Shown: positions 9,856 to 17,519 of the stretch, one piece after another
Numbering within the stretch: position 1 is the stretch's first letter
How the letters are laid out: each line of letters opens with the position of its first letter
The notes under the pieces: generated by a model
The model's input: the letters and a program-made list of their open reading frames with translations, nothing else
Told to the model about the DNA's origin: nothing
Databases searched by the model: none
Program-made: the position numbers and the translations under genes
Assembly (NCBI GenBank): GCA_963800285.1
Contig: CAWDAL010000013.1
Location: forward strand, 248,001 to 312,000
Length of the DNA stretch: 64,000 bases
Direction of reading: 5' to 3'
DNA from: DASUPK01 sp963800285
Lineage (GTDB): Bacteria; Actinomycetota; Thermoleophilia; Solirubrobacterales; 70-9

Positions 9856-10300
9856 CCGATCGGAGCTGAACGGGCTCGCGATCGCCGCGACGACGCACTG
9901 CCTGATCGGCTGCGCGATCGGCGAGGTCTTGGGGATGGCGATTGCGACCGCGTTCGGCTGGGGCAATTTCCCGCAGGTGGTCCTGGCGGTCGGGCTCGCG
10001 TACGTCTTCGGCTTCGGTCTGACCTCGCTGCCGCTGATCCGCGCCCGGCTCGCACCGCGCACGATCGTCTCGACCGCGCTCGCCGCCGACACCGTCTCGA
10101 TCACGATCATGGAGCTGATCGACAACCTCACCGTGATCCTGATCCCGAGCGCCCTCGCGGCCGGCCTCGGCGACCCGCTCTTCTACGGCAGCATCGCCGC
10201 CGGCTTCGCGATCGCCTATCCGTTCGCCTTCCTCGCCAACCGGTACCTGATCGCGCGCGGCCGCGGTCACGCCGTCGTTCACCAGCACCATGCGCACTGA
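9824..10300 (+). CDS. DUF4396-family membrane protein
   Basis: 158 residues with about four membrane helices. The early THCLIGCAIGEVLGM stretch with its H-C-x3-C spacing, and LIDNLTVILIPSA later, resemble DUF4396 proteins, which often sit beside copper or heavy-metal genes. The C-terminus is histidine-rich (HAVVHQHHAH), a possible metal-binding tail. The start at 9824 lies inside the end of the permease gene, so the two are probably translationally coupled. Its biochemical role is unknown; a part in metal export or sensing is inferred from its neighbours. Confidence 0.7.
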   Translation: MEASSQIQSPDRSELNGLAIAATTHCLIGCAIGEVLGMAIATAFGWGNFPQVVLAVGLAYVFGFGLTSLPLIRARLAPRTIVSTALAADTVSITIMELIDNLTVILIPSALAAGLGDPLFYGSIAAGFAIAYPFAFLANRYLIARGRGHAVVHQHHAH

Positions 10301-10943
10301 GCCACGCGGGTACCTGCCGGCGCTTCGCTTCCCGGCGCTCACGCGCCTCTACGACCCCGTCGTCGCGCTGACCACCAGGGAGCGGCGGTTCAAGGAGCTC
10401 CTCATCGACCAGGCGGCGCCGGCGCCCGCCCAGCGCATCCTCGACCTCGGCTGCGGGACCGGCACCCTCGCGATTCAGGTCAAGCAGCGGGAGCCGGACG
10501 CCGAGGTGGTCGGCCTCGATGCCGATCCCGAGATGCTGAGCCAGGCCCGCGCCAAGGCGGAGCGGGCGGGGGTTGAGCTGAAGCTCGTCGAGGGCATGTC
10601 CGACAAGCTGCCCTTCGAGGCGGCGAGCTTCGACCGGGTCCTCTCGACTCTCTTCTTCCACCATCTCGATCCGGAGCCGAAGCGCCGGACCGCGCGAGAG
10701 ATCGCCCGCGTCCTGCGCAGAGGCGGCGAGCTGCACGTCGCGGACTGGGGGGCGCCCGCCGACCCGCTGATGTCGGCGGCCTTCCTGTCGATCCGGATGC
10801 TCGACGGATTCGAGAACACGGCCGACAACGTCAACGGGGAGCTGCCGCGGATCTTCGAGGAGGCCGGGCTCGAGAACGCGGAGCAGACGGACCGGCTCCG
10901 CACGGTCTTCGGCACGATGGCGCTCTACCGGGCCGAGCGCTGA
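10290..10943 (+). CDS. Class I SAM-dependent methyltransferase
   Basis: 217 residues. Motif I (ILDLGCGTGTLAI), the acidic ribose-binding end of strand 2 (VVGLDADPEML), and motif IV/post-I (FDRVLSTLFFHHL) are complete, giving a Rossmann-fold methyltransferase. It is not an ArsM arsenite methyltransferase: the only cysteine is the one in motif I, whereas ArsM needs three or four. The substrate is unknown. It overlaps the DUF4396 gene by 11 bases and so belongs to the CsoR-controlled unit. Confidence 0.8.
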   Translation: MRTEPRGYLPALRFPALTRLYDPVVALTTRERRFKELLIDQAAPAPAQRILDLGCGTGTLAIQVKQREPDAEVVGLDADPEMLSQARAKAERAGVELKLVEGMSDKLPFEAASFDRVLSTLFFHHLDPEPKRRTAREIARVLRRGGELHVADWGAPADPLMSAAFLSIRMLDGFENTADNVNGELPRIFEEAGLENAEQTDRLRTVFGTMALYRAER

Positions 10944-10995
10944 TTCCGTGCTGAGCACGGATGCCAGCCGAGACGGCTCGGCCTAGCTTCTACCC

Positions 10996-11262
10996 ATGAA
11001 CCTGGCTCTGCTGGTTGCGGACACCTGGGGGATGCACGACAGCGACATCGGAACGGGGTGGTGGATTGTGATGATGCTCGGAATGGTTCTCTTCTGGGGT
11101 CTGGTGATCCTCGGGGTGATCTGGCTGGTCCGCGAGATGGGCAGTCCGCACCACCGCGGAAGCGCACCTGACGATCCGCTCGCAATCCTCGACCGGCGCT
11201 TCGCCGAGGGCGACATCACGGTCAAGGAGTACCAGCAGCGGCGCAAGATCCTCACCGGTTGA
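10996..11262 (+). CDS. Small membrane protein with SHOCT domain
   Basis: 88 residues. One membrane helix (WWIVMMLGMVLFWGLVILGVIWLV), a polar linker, then a C-terminal SHOCT motif (DPLAILDRRFAEGDITVKEYQQRRKIL). SHOCT modules are short oligomerisation or partner-binding elements on many small membrane proteins, including some in copper-response clusters. The last bases TTGA (11259-11262) overlap the TTG start of the cyclase gene, which suggests coupled translation. Confidence 0.75.
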   Translation: MNLALLVADTWGMHDSDIGTGWWIVMMLGMVLFWGLVILGVIWLVREMGSPHHRGSAPDDPLAILDRRFAEGDITVKEYQQRRKILTG

Positions 11263-12107
11263 ACGCCGCCGAGTCGAGCACCTTCGTCTTCGCCGACCTC
11301 GCCGGCTTCACCGCGCTGACCGAGGCGCACGGGGATCAGGAGGCGATCGAGATCGCCGTCCGGTTCGCGGATCGCGTCAGGGAGCTGCTGCCGGATTACG
11401 GGGCCGAGGAGGTCAAGTCGATCGGCGACGAGCTGATGATTCGCGTCGAGGATCCAGTCGGTGCGGTCCGGCTCGGGATACGGATCGTCGACGAGCTGGC
11501 GCTTCATGGCTCACCGCCGGTCAGGGTGGGCATGCACTCGGGGTGGGCCACCCCGCTGGGTGGCGACTGGTACGGCGCCACCGTCAACCTCGCCTCGCGC
11601 GTCGTGGACGCCGCGCGGCCGGGGGAGGTGCTGATCACGGCGGAGACCCGGCGAGAGGTGCAGGATCGTGACGGGTTCGAGATCGAGGAGCGGGGCACGC
11701 GCCGTTTCAAGCACGTCGTCGAGCCGATCCCGGTCTTCGAGGCGCTGGCCGCCGGCGGCCGGACGAGACGCCTCGAGATCGACCCCGTCTGCCGCATGGC
11801 CGTGGACCCGAGCCGGGCCGCCTCGAGCAGGCGCCGGCTCGGCCTCTCCTACTACTTCTGCTCCGCGGATTGCCGGGAGAAATTCGATGCCGCTCCGAAG
11901 AGCTACATCGCCACGACCGCCGGGGCGCGGGCGGCGCGCATGGGGTTCCTGATCAACCTCTCCGCCTTCGTGGTCGTCGGCGGCGTGCACCTGATCTCCT
12001 GGGCGGCACGCGGCTTCACCGCGGATTCGCCGGGGATGTTCGTGCTCTTCTCCATATGGGCCGCGGCGCTGGTCTTCCACTACCGCACGGTCCGCGGGGT
12101 CCTCTGA
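11259..12107 (+). CDS. Class III nucleotidyl cyclase fused to YHS domain and two membrane helices
   Basis: 282 residues, TTG start overlapping the previous stop. Residues ~8-165 are a class III cyclase homology domain: metal-binding D13 (FVFADLAGFTAL) and D57 (KSIGDELMIR), the base-selecting K53, and the transition-state Asn/Arg in GATVNLASRV, so the domain looks catalytically complete and adenylate-specific by the usual rule. Residues ~174-218 form a YHS domain (IDPVCRMAVDPSR, then YYFCSADCREKF), and ~228-282 two membrane helices. The fusion suggests metal-dependent cAMP production at the membrane. It is the last gene of the metal cluster. The substrate call rests on motif only. Confidence 0.75.
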   Translation: MNAAESSTFVFADLAGFTALTEAHGDQEAIEIAVRFADRVRELLPDYGAEEVKSIGDELMIRVEDPVGAVRLGIRIVDELALHGSPPVRVGMHSGWATPLGGDWYGATVNLASRVVDAARPGEVLITAETRREVQDRDGFEIEERGTRRFKHVVEPIPVFEALAAGGRTRRLEIDPVCRMAVDPSRAASSRRRLGLSYYFCSADCREKFDAAPKSYIATTAGARAARMGFLINLSAFVVVGGVHLISWAARGFTADSPGMFVLFSIWAAALVFHYRTVRGVL

Positions 12108-12134
12108 CCGCGAGGCGCGCAGGCGTAGAGAACG

Positions 12135-12188
12135 GCGCCCCCGAGCGCCGGGCCCGAACCGGGACGGGCCCGGCGCTCCGAGGCGCCG
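12135..12188. terminator. Strong hairpin between convergent genes
   Basis: A perfect 14-base stem, 12143-12156 paired with 12165-12178 around an 8-base loop, flanked by the self-complementary hexamer GGCGCC at 12135 and again at 12183. No U-run follows. It lies between the end of the cyclase gene and the end of the DUF4389 gene, so it could end transcription from both sides. Confidence 0.65.
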
Positions 12189-12221
12189 CCCTATACGGCT
12201 ACCCCGCAGTTCTCATTCTTA

Positions 12222-12842
12222 CTACTCGAGCGAGAAGGGCGGGTACCTGTCGGTGACGAGGAGGAACGCGTAGGCCGCGACCCGCAGCGCCCAGCGCTGT
12301 ACGCCCATGACGAAGTCGAACAGCGACCGCGGATACCGCCCCGTGAACAGGATCGCGAACCAGGCGAAGATCACGGCGAAGAACGCTCCGATCGCCAGGA
12401 AGAACAGCACGATGTAGTGCGGGATCGCCAGGAACCACTTGATCAGCGGCATCCCGCGCGAGAGATCGGTCTCGACGTTCGGGTACTCGATCTCCAGCCG
12501 GACCCACTGCTCTTCGTCCGTTGACGGGTACTGGTCGTTCATCAGCACCATGTAGGTGTGGACTCGGGCGAAGAAGCGGACCAGTTCCCGGTTCCAGTCG
12601 AACCACCAGCGCGGGTACTTCTGCCGGAACAGGATCATCAGCAGCGGACCCAGCACCAGGACCCCGCCGGCGCCGGCGTAGGTCGCCTCGTTGTTGCCCC
12701 AGCCCCCGAACACGTAGTGGTTCACGGTCGCGAGCACGATCGCAATCGGGATCACCGCGAAGATCCGGAAGAACGTGCTCAATCGGTTGAGCTCGCGGTC
12801 CGGGTACTCCACCGAGTACGTCAGGGGATAGCTCTCGTCCAT
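12222..12842 (-). CDS. DUF4389 membrane protein
   Basis: 206 residues with four hydrophobic segments (FFRIFAVIPIAIVLATVNHYV; GAGGVLVLGPLLMILF; HYIVLFFLAIGAFFAVIFAWFAIL; RVAAYAFLLVTDRYP). The paired motifs PRWWFDWNRELVRFFARVHTY and RYPRSLFDFVMGVQRWALRVAAY are characteristic of DUF4389 proteins, common in soil actinobacteria and without assigned function. It stands alone; the 85 bases to the next divergent start at 12928 may hold promoters for both. Confidence 0.75.
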   Translation of the reverse strand: MDESYPLTYSVEYPDRELNRLSTFFRIFAVIPIAIVLATVNHYVFGGWGNNEATYAGAGGVLVLGPLLMILFRQKYPRWWFDWNRELVRFFARVHTYMVLMNDQYPSTDEEQWVRLEIEYPNVETDLSRGMPLIKWFLAIPHYIVLFFLAIGAFFAVIFAWFAILFTGRYPRSLFDFVMGVQRWALRVAAYAFLLVTDRYPPFSLE

Positions 12843-12927
12843 TTCTCTCTCCCTCGTTGGTTTGCCGTCCCACGGAGGACCGTACGCCCGCCGCCGGACC
12901 GCGCCGCAGGATCGCCATCATCCGGGT

Positions 12928-13782
12928 ATGGCCCACCGGATCACCTGGCTCGACGTCTTCGCCGAGCGCCCCCTCGCGGGGAATGGGCTGGCCGTGGTCG
13001 ACGACGCCGACGGCGTCAGCGACGAGACCATGCTCGCCCTCGCGCAGGAGACGCGACTCTCCGAGACCACCTTCGTGCAGTCCGCCACGGCCGATGGCGC
13101 CGACTACCGCAACCGGATCTGGGACCCGCACGAGGAGCTTCCCTTCGCGGGCCACCCCTCCCTGGGGACCGCAGTGGCCGTCGCGCGCTGGCGCGGTCTC
13201 GACGAGGCGAGCTTCGTGCAGGAGACCGGCGCCGGGCTGCAGCCGATCGACGTCCGCAAGCCGAACGGGCGCTGGGAGGCGTCGATGCTCCAGAACGAGG
13301 CGGAGTTCGGCCAGGAGCTGGAGCGTGACGCGGTCATGGCGGCCGTCGGGTTGCGGGCCGAGGACGCGCACCCCGAGCTGCCACCTCAGGTCGTCTCCAC
13401 GGGGATGCCCCACGTGATGGCGCCCGTCGCGGAGCATCAGGCCCTGGCCCGCGCGCTGCCCGACTACTCGACGATCTTCGAGCTCTCGGAGCCGCACGGC
13501 TCGATCGTCATCTACCTAGCCTGGCTCGACCCGGACGGTGAGACGGTTCGCGCGCGCTCCTTCACGCGCACGGCGGAGATGGGGGAGGACCCGGCGACCG
13601 GGTCAGCGGCCGGGCCGCTCGGCGCCTACCTGCACCAGCGCACGGACCGCGAGCGGCTGCGGATCCGCCAGGGGGAGGAGATGGGTCGCCCGAGCGTGCT
13701 CGAGGTCGAGATGACCGACGGCCGGCCGCGGGTCTCCGGCGGCGTGATCCCGGTGATCGACGGAGAGGTCAGCCTGCCTTAG
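12928..13782 (+). CDS. PhzF-family isomerase/epimerase
   Basis: 284 residues of the PhzF/diaminopimelate-epimerase fold. Family motifs in order: DVFAERPLAGNGLAVV, SETTFV with the catalytic glutamate, LPFAGHPSLGTA, and GEDPATGSAAGPLGAYL near the C-terminus. PhzF catalyses a proton shift in phenazine synthesis, but most members lie outside phenazine clusters and have unknown substrates, and no other phenazine gene is present. I start at the ATG at 12928, which opens directly into the first strand. Its 3' end overlaps the convergent MerR gene by 14 bases. Confidence 0.85.
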   Translation: MAHRITWLDVFAERPLAGNGLAVVDDADGVSDETMLALAQETRLSETTFVQSATADGADYRNRIWDPHEELPFAGHPSLGTAVAVARWRGLDEASFVQETGAGLQPIDVRKPNGRWEASMLQNEAEFGQELERDAVMAAVGLRAEDAHPELPPQVVSTGMPHVMAPVAEHQALARALPDYSTIFELSEPHGSIVIYLAWLDPDGETVRARSFTRTAEMGEDPATGSAAGPLGAYLHQRTDRERLRIRQGEEMGRPSVLEVEMTDGRPRVSGGVIPVIDGEVSLP

Positions 13783-14233
13783 CTCGGCCGCCGCGCTTGC
13801 GCGCCAGGGCGCGCAGCCTGTCCCGGACGCGGCGGCGCTTCGTCTCCAGCTCGCGGCGGAGCGCATCGATCTCATCACGGCGGCGCCGGACGAGCTCCAG
13901 CTGGTTCTCGATGTGCCCGAGCGACTGCTCGAGCACCTCGCGCCGGCGGACCGGGTCCTCGATTCCCTCGAACCACTCCCGGCGCAGCGCAGCGCGCGCG
14001 GTCTCGGCGGCGGCCAGCTCCCCGAGCTCCTCGAGCGAGACGCCGAGCAGCTCTCGCAGCCGCAGCAGCTCGCGGAGACGCTCGAGGTCCTCCTCGCCGT
14101 AGGTCCGGTGCGCCCCGGGCTCGCGGGGGTGCTCGGAGGCGAGCAGCCCGATCTCCTCGTAGTAGCGGATCGTCCTGGGCGTCGTGCCCGTGAGCTTCGC
14201 CATGTCGCCGATGCGGAGCCGTCGCTCGCTCAT
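13769..14233 (-). CDS. MerR-family transcriptional regulator
   Basis: 154 residues. The N-terminal winged helix (RLRIGDMAKLTGTTPRTIRY, then GAHRTYGEEDLERLRELLRL) is typical MerR, followed by a long Arg/Glu-rich coiled coil and no Cys metal site, so it is probably a small-molecule or redox-independent member. Its ATG overlaps the stop of the MFS gene (ATGA, 14230-14233), making a two-gene unit. The inverted repeat at 15738-15753 in front of the transporter is of the ACGT-centred kind bound by several actinobacterial MerR proteins, so it probably controls its own operon. Confidence 0.85.
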   Translation of the reverse strand: MSERRLRIGDMAKLTGTTPRTIRYYEEIGLLASEHPREPGAHRTYGEEDLERLRELLRLRELLGVSLEELGELAAAETARAALRREWFEGIEDPVRRREVLEQSLGHIENQLELVRRRRDEIDALRRELETKRRRVRDRLRALARKRGGRAKAG

Positions 14234-15747
14234 GCGGCGATCCGTTCCGAGGCCGGGAGCGCGTCCGCGACCGGGTGCTTGACGTGGCGGGGCCGCAGCA
14301 GCGAGACGCCGGCGCCGATCAGCGAGGTGGCCGCCAGCACCCAGAGGGCGGTGTGCATGTTCTGGATGAAGGCCTCGAGCTGGGCGGTCGGCAGGCCGGA
14401 TGCGAGGCCCGAGAAGATCTTGAAGAGGACCTCCTTGGGAACGCCGGAGGTCACCACCGCGATCACGAAGGCGATCGAGAGGACCGCGCCGGTGTTCTGC
14501 AGCATCATCCGGGCGCCCGCCGCGATGCCGCGGCGGTGCGGCGGGACGGTTCCCATCATCGCCGCCGTGTTCGGCGAGTTGAACATGCCGGAGCCGATTC
14601 CGACGATCCCGAGCCAGAGCGTGGTCTCCCAGTAGGGGGTGTCCGGCTCGAGCGTGGTCATCGCCGCGAGGGCGGCGGCGGAGACGAGCATGCCGAGCGC
14701 CGCCAGGGCCCGCGAGCCGCGGCGGTCGGCCCAGATGCCGGCGAGTGGCGAGGCGATCAGCATCCCGATCGCCATCGGGGAGAGCTTGATCCCGGCGGTG
14801 ATGGGGTCGTCGCCCTGCACCCCCTGGAAGTAGAAGACGAAGATGAAGAGCAGTGCGAAGCGGGAGAGGCCGTTGATGAAGGCCGCGCCGGTCGCGGCCG
14901 CGAACATCCGGTTCTGGAAGATGGTCAGGTCGAGCATCGGGGCGCTCGCCCGCCGCTCGATCAGCACGAAGAGCGGCAGCAGCACCACGGCGACCGCCAG
15001 CGAGACGATCACGATGGGCTCGTTCCACCCGGAGATGCCGCCCTTCGAGACGCCGTAGACGAGCCCGGTCAGGCCGACGAGGAAGACGCTCGTACCGAGC
15101 AGGTCGAGGCCCCGCTGCGTGTCCGGCTTCGCGAGCTCGTGGAGGATGAGCGCGCCCCAGACCGCGCCGGCGACGCCGAGGGGGATGTTGAACCAGAAGA
15201 CCCATTGCCAGCCGATCGAGACGAGCGCCCCGCCGAGCACCGGCCCGATCACCAGCCCGATCGCGGCGACCATCGTGTTGGTTCCCATCGCCACGCCGAG
15301 CTGCTCTTTCGGGAAGGCGTCGGTCACGAGAGCCGCCGCGTTGGCGAAGAGGAAGGCGGCGCCGACGCCCTGGAAGATCCGCCACAGGATGAGCTCGGTC
15401 CCGGTGCCCGCGAAGCCGGCGCCGAAGGAGGCCAAGGTGAAGAGGATGAAGCCCCCGACGTAGGCCTTCTTGCGGCCGAACAGGTCCGAGAGCCGGCCGG
15501 CCGTCAGCACCAGGACGGTCGAGGAGATCATGTAGGCGAGGATCACCCAGACGAGCTCCAGCAGGCTGGTGCCGAGTGAGCGTTCGAGGTCGGGCAGGGC
15601 GATGATCAGCGTGCCCGAGTTGATCGTCGCGAGGAGCATCCCGAGACTTGTGCAGCTGAGCGCCCACCACTTGTAGTTGCGGTGGCCGGCGTGAACTCCC
15701 GGCCGGAATCTGCTCCGTGGCTTGTCCTCCCCAATTCTTACGTTCAC
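14230..15747 (-). CDS. MFS drug exporter (DHA2/EmrB-QacA type, 14 TM)
   Basis: About 505 residues if read from the GTG at 15747. Motif A (GRLSDLFGRKKAYVGG), the family-specific proton motif (LILWRIFQGVGAAFLFANAAAL), and motif C-like glycine-rich helix 5 (GLVIGPVLGGALVSIGWQW) identify a proton-driven multidrug exporter. The start is uncertain: the GTG lies inside the probable operator, and no ATG, GTG or TTG follows the good GGGGAGGA site at 15726-15733 until ATG 15639, which would cut into the first helix. The frame stays open further upstream, but that is antisense to the next gene. Co-transcribed with merR; a link to antibiotic export is inferred from family. Confidence 0.85.
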   Translation of the reverse strand: MNVRIGEDKPRSRFRPGVHAGHRNYKWWALSCTSLGMLLATINSGTLIIALPDLERSLGTSLLELVWVILAYMISSTVLVLTAGRLSDLFGRKKAYVGGFILFTLASFGAGFAGTGTELILWRIFQGVGAAFLFANAAALVTDAFPKEQLGVAMGTNTMVAAIGLVIGPVLGGALVSIGWQWVFWFNIPLGVAGAVWGALILHELAKPDTQRGLDLLGTSVFLVGLTGLVYGVSKGGISGWNEPIVIVSLAVAVVLLPLFVLIERRASAPMLDLTIFQNRMFAAATGAAFINGLSRFALLFIFVFYFQGVQGDDPITAGIKLSPMAIGMLIASPLAGIWADRRGSRALAALGMLVSAAALAAMTTLEPDTPYWETTLWLGIVGIGSGMFNSPNTAAMMGTVPPHRRGIAAGARMMLQNTGAVLSIAFVIAVVTSGVPKEVLFKIFSGLASGLPTAQLEAFIQNMHTALWVLAATSLIGAGVSLLRPRHVKHPVADALPASERIAA

Positions 15748-15753
15748 GTAAGG
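15738..15753. promoter_or_regulatory. Probable MerR operator, shared divergent promoter
   Basis: CTTACGTTCACGTAAG: perfect 7-base arms around TC. Such ACGT-cored palindromes are bound by several MerR-family proteins of high-GC bacteria. It lies upstream of the merR-linked MFS exporter and 15 bases before the ATG of the divergent membrane-protein gene at 15769, so it may affect both directions. Confidence 0.65.
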
Positions 15754-15768
15754 ATTAATATTAGCGGC

Positions 15769-16152
15769 ATGGATTCGACCTTCTGGCAGGCGGTTCTCTA
15801 TCTGCACCTGGTCGCGATGGCGTTCTTCCTCGGCGGCCAGCTCCTGCTCGCCGCCGCGGTGGTCCCCGCGCTTCGCGGTGAGGAGAACCGCGAGCAGCTG
15901 CGGGCCGTCGCCCGGCGCTTCGGCTGGGGCTCGCTGATCGCGCTCGGCGTCCTGATCGCGACGGGTGCCGCCATGGCGAGCCATCTCGACCTCTGGAGCG
16001 ACGGCACGCTGCACGTGAAGCTCACCCTGGTCGCGGTCGCGCTGATCCTGGTCGGCGTGCACCTGCGCTACTCGCGGGCGCACCTGCTGCAGGCCGCGAT
16101 CTTCCTCGTCACCCTCGCGATCGTCTGGGAGGCCGTACGGTTGGCGTCCTGA
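15769..16152 (+). CDS. Four-helix membrane protein, CopD-like
   Basis: 127 residues, nearly all in four membrane helices (VLYLHLVAMAFFLGGQLLLAAAVVP at the start, with the H-L-x-A-M-A-F-F-x-G-G pattern of CopD/DUF2269-like proteins). Such proteins may bind haem or copper through helix histidines; two are visible, in helix 1 and near helix 3 (HVKLTLVAVALILVGVHL). Its stop overlaps the ATG of the aminotransferase gene (TGATG), so it leads the downstream run. The function is not known. Confidence 0.6.
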   Translation: MDSTFWQAVLYLHLVAMAFFLGGQLLLAAAVVPALRGEENREQLRAVARRFGWGSLIALGVLIATGAAMASHLDLWSDGTLHVKLTLVAVALILVGVHLRYSRAHLLQAAIFLVTLAIVWEAVRLAS

Positions 16153-17501
16153 TGGACCGCGACCGGCTCACCCCCCTGATCGAGGCGGAGCGTGAGCGCT
16201 TCGCCAGCCGGCACCCGGGATCCCGCGCCCTCTTCGAGGAGGCCCGGGGAAATCTGCTCGCCGGCGTCCCGATGAGCTGGATGGCGCGCTGGCCGGGAGG
16301 CCATCCGATCTTCGCCGCGGAGGCCTCGGGCGCGCGGATCACCGATGTCGACGGAATCGACTACGTCGATCTGTGCCTCGGCGACACCGGCGCGATGGCC
16401 GGGCACGCGCCGGCCCCGACCGCGGAGGCGGTGGCCGAGCGCTACGCCCAGGGGTCCACCCTGATGCTGCCCACCGAGGACTCGATCTGGGTCGCCGGGG
16501 AGCTCGCCCGCCGCTTCGGGCTGCCGAAGTGGCAGCTCACCCTCTCGGCCACCGATGCCAACCGTTTCGCGATCCGAATGGCGCGGCAGATCACCGGTCG
16601 CAGGCGGATCCTGGTGTTCAGCTACTGCTACCACGGCACGGTCGACGAGAGCTTCATCGTCGTCGGACCCGACGGCCGCCCGGTCTCGAGGGAAGGCAAT
16701 GTCGGCCCTCCGGTCGATCCGACGGAGACGACCTCGGTGGTCGAGTTCAACGACGCCGAGGCGCTCGAGCGGGTCCTGCAGGAGGGGGAGATCGCCTGCG
16801 TGATGACCGAGCCGGCGCTCACCAACATCGGGATCGTCCTGCCGGAGCCGGGTTTCCACGACGCCCTTCGCAAGCTCACCCGGGACACGGGCACCCTCCT
16901 CCTGATCGACGAGACGCACACCTTCAGCGCCGGTCCCGGCGGCTACACCGGCGCGCACGGGCTCGAACCCGACCTGCTCACCATCGGCAAGGCGATCGCC
17001 GGTGGGGTGCCGGCCGGCGCCTTCGGGATGAGCGAGGAGGTCGCGGAGCGGGTGGGCGGCGAGGCCGACGCCGACTACGAGGACACCGGCGGCGTGGGCG
17101 GCACCCTGGCGGGCAACGCGCTCTCGGCGGCGGCGATTCGCGCCACGCTCGACCGGGTCCTGACGGCCGAGGCCTTCGAGCGGATGATCGAGCTGGCCGG
17201 ACGGTTCACAGAGGGCGTGCAGGGCGTGATCGATGAGAGCGGGCTGTCCTGGCACGTGGTCCAGCTCGGCGCCAGGGCCGAGTACGGGTTCCTCCCCGAG
17301 CCGCCGGCAAGCGGCGGACAGGCGGCAGCCGGCTCGGACCCGGAGCTCGAGGAGTACCTCCACCTCTTCCTGCTCAACCGCGGCGTGCTGATCACCCCGT
17401 TCCACAACATGGCGCTGATGTCGCCGGCCACCGAGGCGGAGGACGTCGATCGCCACACCGAGGCCTTCGCCGAGGCTTGCGAGCCGCTCGCCGCGGGTTG
17501 A
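16152..17501 (+). CDS. Class III PLP aminotransferase (GSA-aminomutase-like)
   Basis: 449 residues of the fold-type I, class III transaminase family. The Schiff-base lysine is in TIGKAIAGGVPAGAFGMS, preceded by the PLP-phosphate/ring motif LLLIDETHTFSAGPGG, where D-E-x-H replaces the usual D-E-V. The N-terminal ARWPGGHPIFAAEASGARITD resembles glutamate-1-semialdehyde aminomutases, but this is not a clear hemL. Overlapping starts and stops tie it to a membrane protein in front and to an amine oxidase and metallo-hydrolase behind, which suggests removal of amino groups from an amine or omega-amino acid. The substrate is not visible. Confidence 0.8.
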   Translation: MDRDRLTPLIEAERERFASRHPGSRALFEEARGNLLAGVPMSWMARWPGGHPIFAAEASGARITDVDGIDYVDLCLGDTGAMAGHAPAPTAEAVAERYAQGSTLMLPTEDSIWVAGELARRFGLPKWQLTLSATDANRFAIRMARQITGRRRILVFSYCYHGTVDESFIVVGPDGRPVSREGNVGPPVDPTETTSVVEFNDAEALERVLQEGEIACVMTEPALTNIGIVLPEPGFHDALRKLTRDTGTLLLIDETHTFSAGPGGYTGAHGLEPDLLTIGKAIAGGVPAGAFGMSEEVAERVGGEADADYEDTGGVGGTLAGNALSAAAIRATLDRVLTAEAFERMIELAGRFTEGVQGVIDESGLSWHVVQLGARAEYGFLPEPPASGGQAAAGSDPELEEYLHLFLLNRGVLITPFHNMALMSPATEAEDVDRHTEAFAEACEPLAAG

Positions 17502-17519
17502 GGCGCGATACTCCAGGCG

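Noticed and set aside
10290..10943. Arsenite methyltransferase (ArsM), as partner of the ArsP-like permease
   Set aside because: ArsM needs several conserved cysteines; this methyltransferase has only the one in its SAM motif, and the operator is of CsoR type.
12862..12927. Longer start for the PhzF gene (ATG at 12862)
   Set aside because: The added 22 residues are Arg/His/Pro-rich and precede the normal first strand of the family; ATG 12928 fits better.
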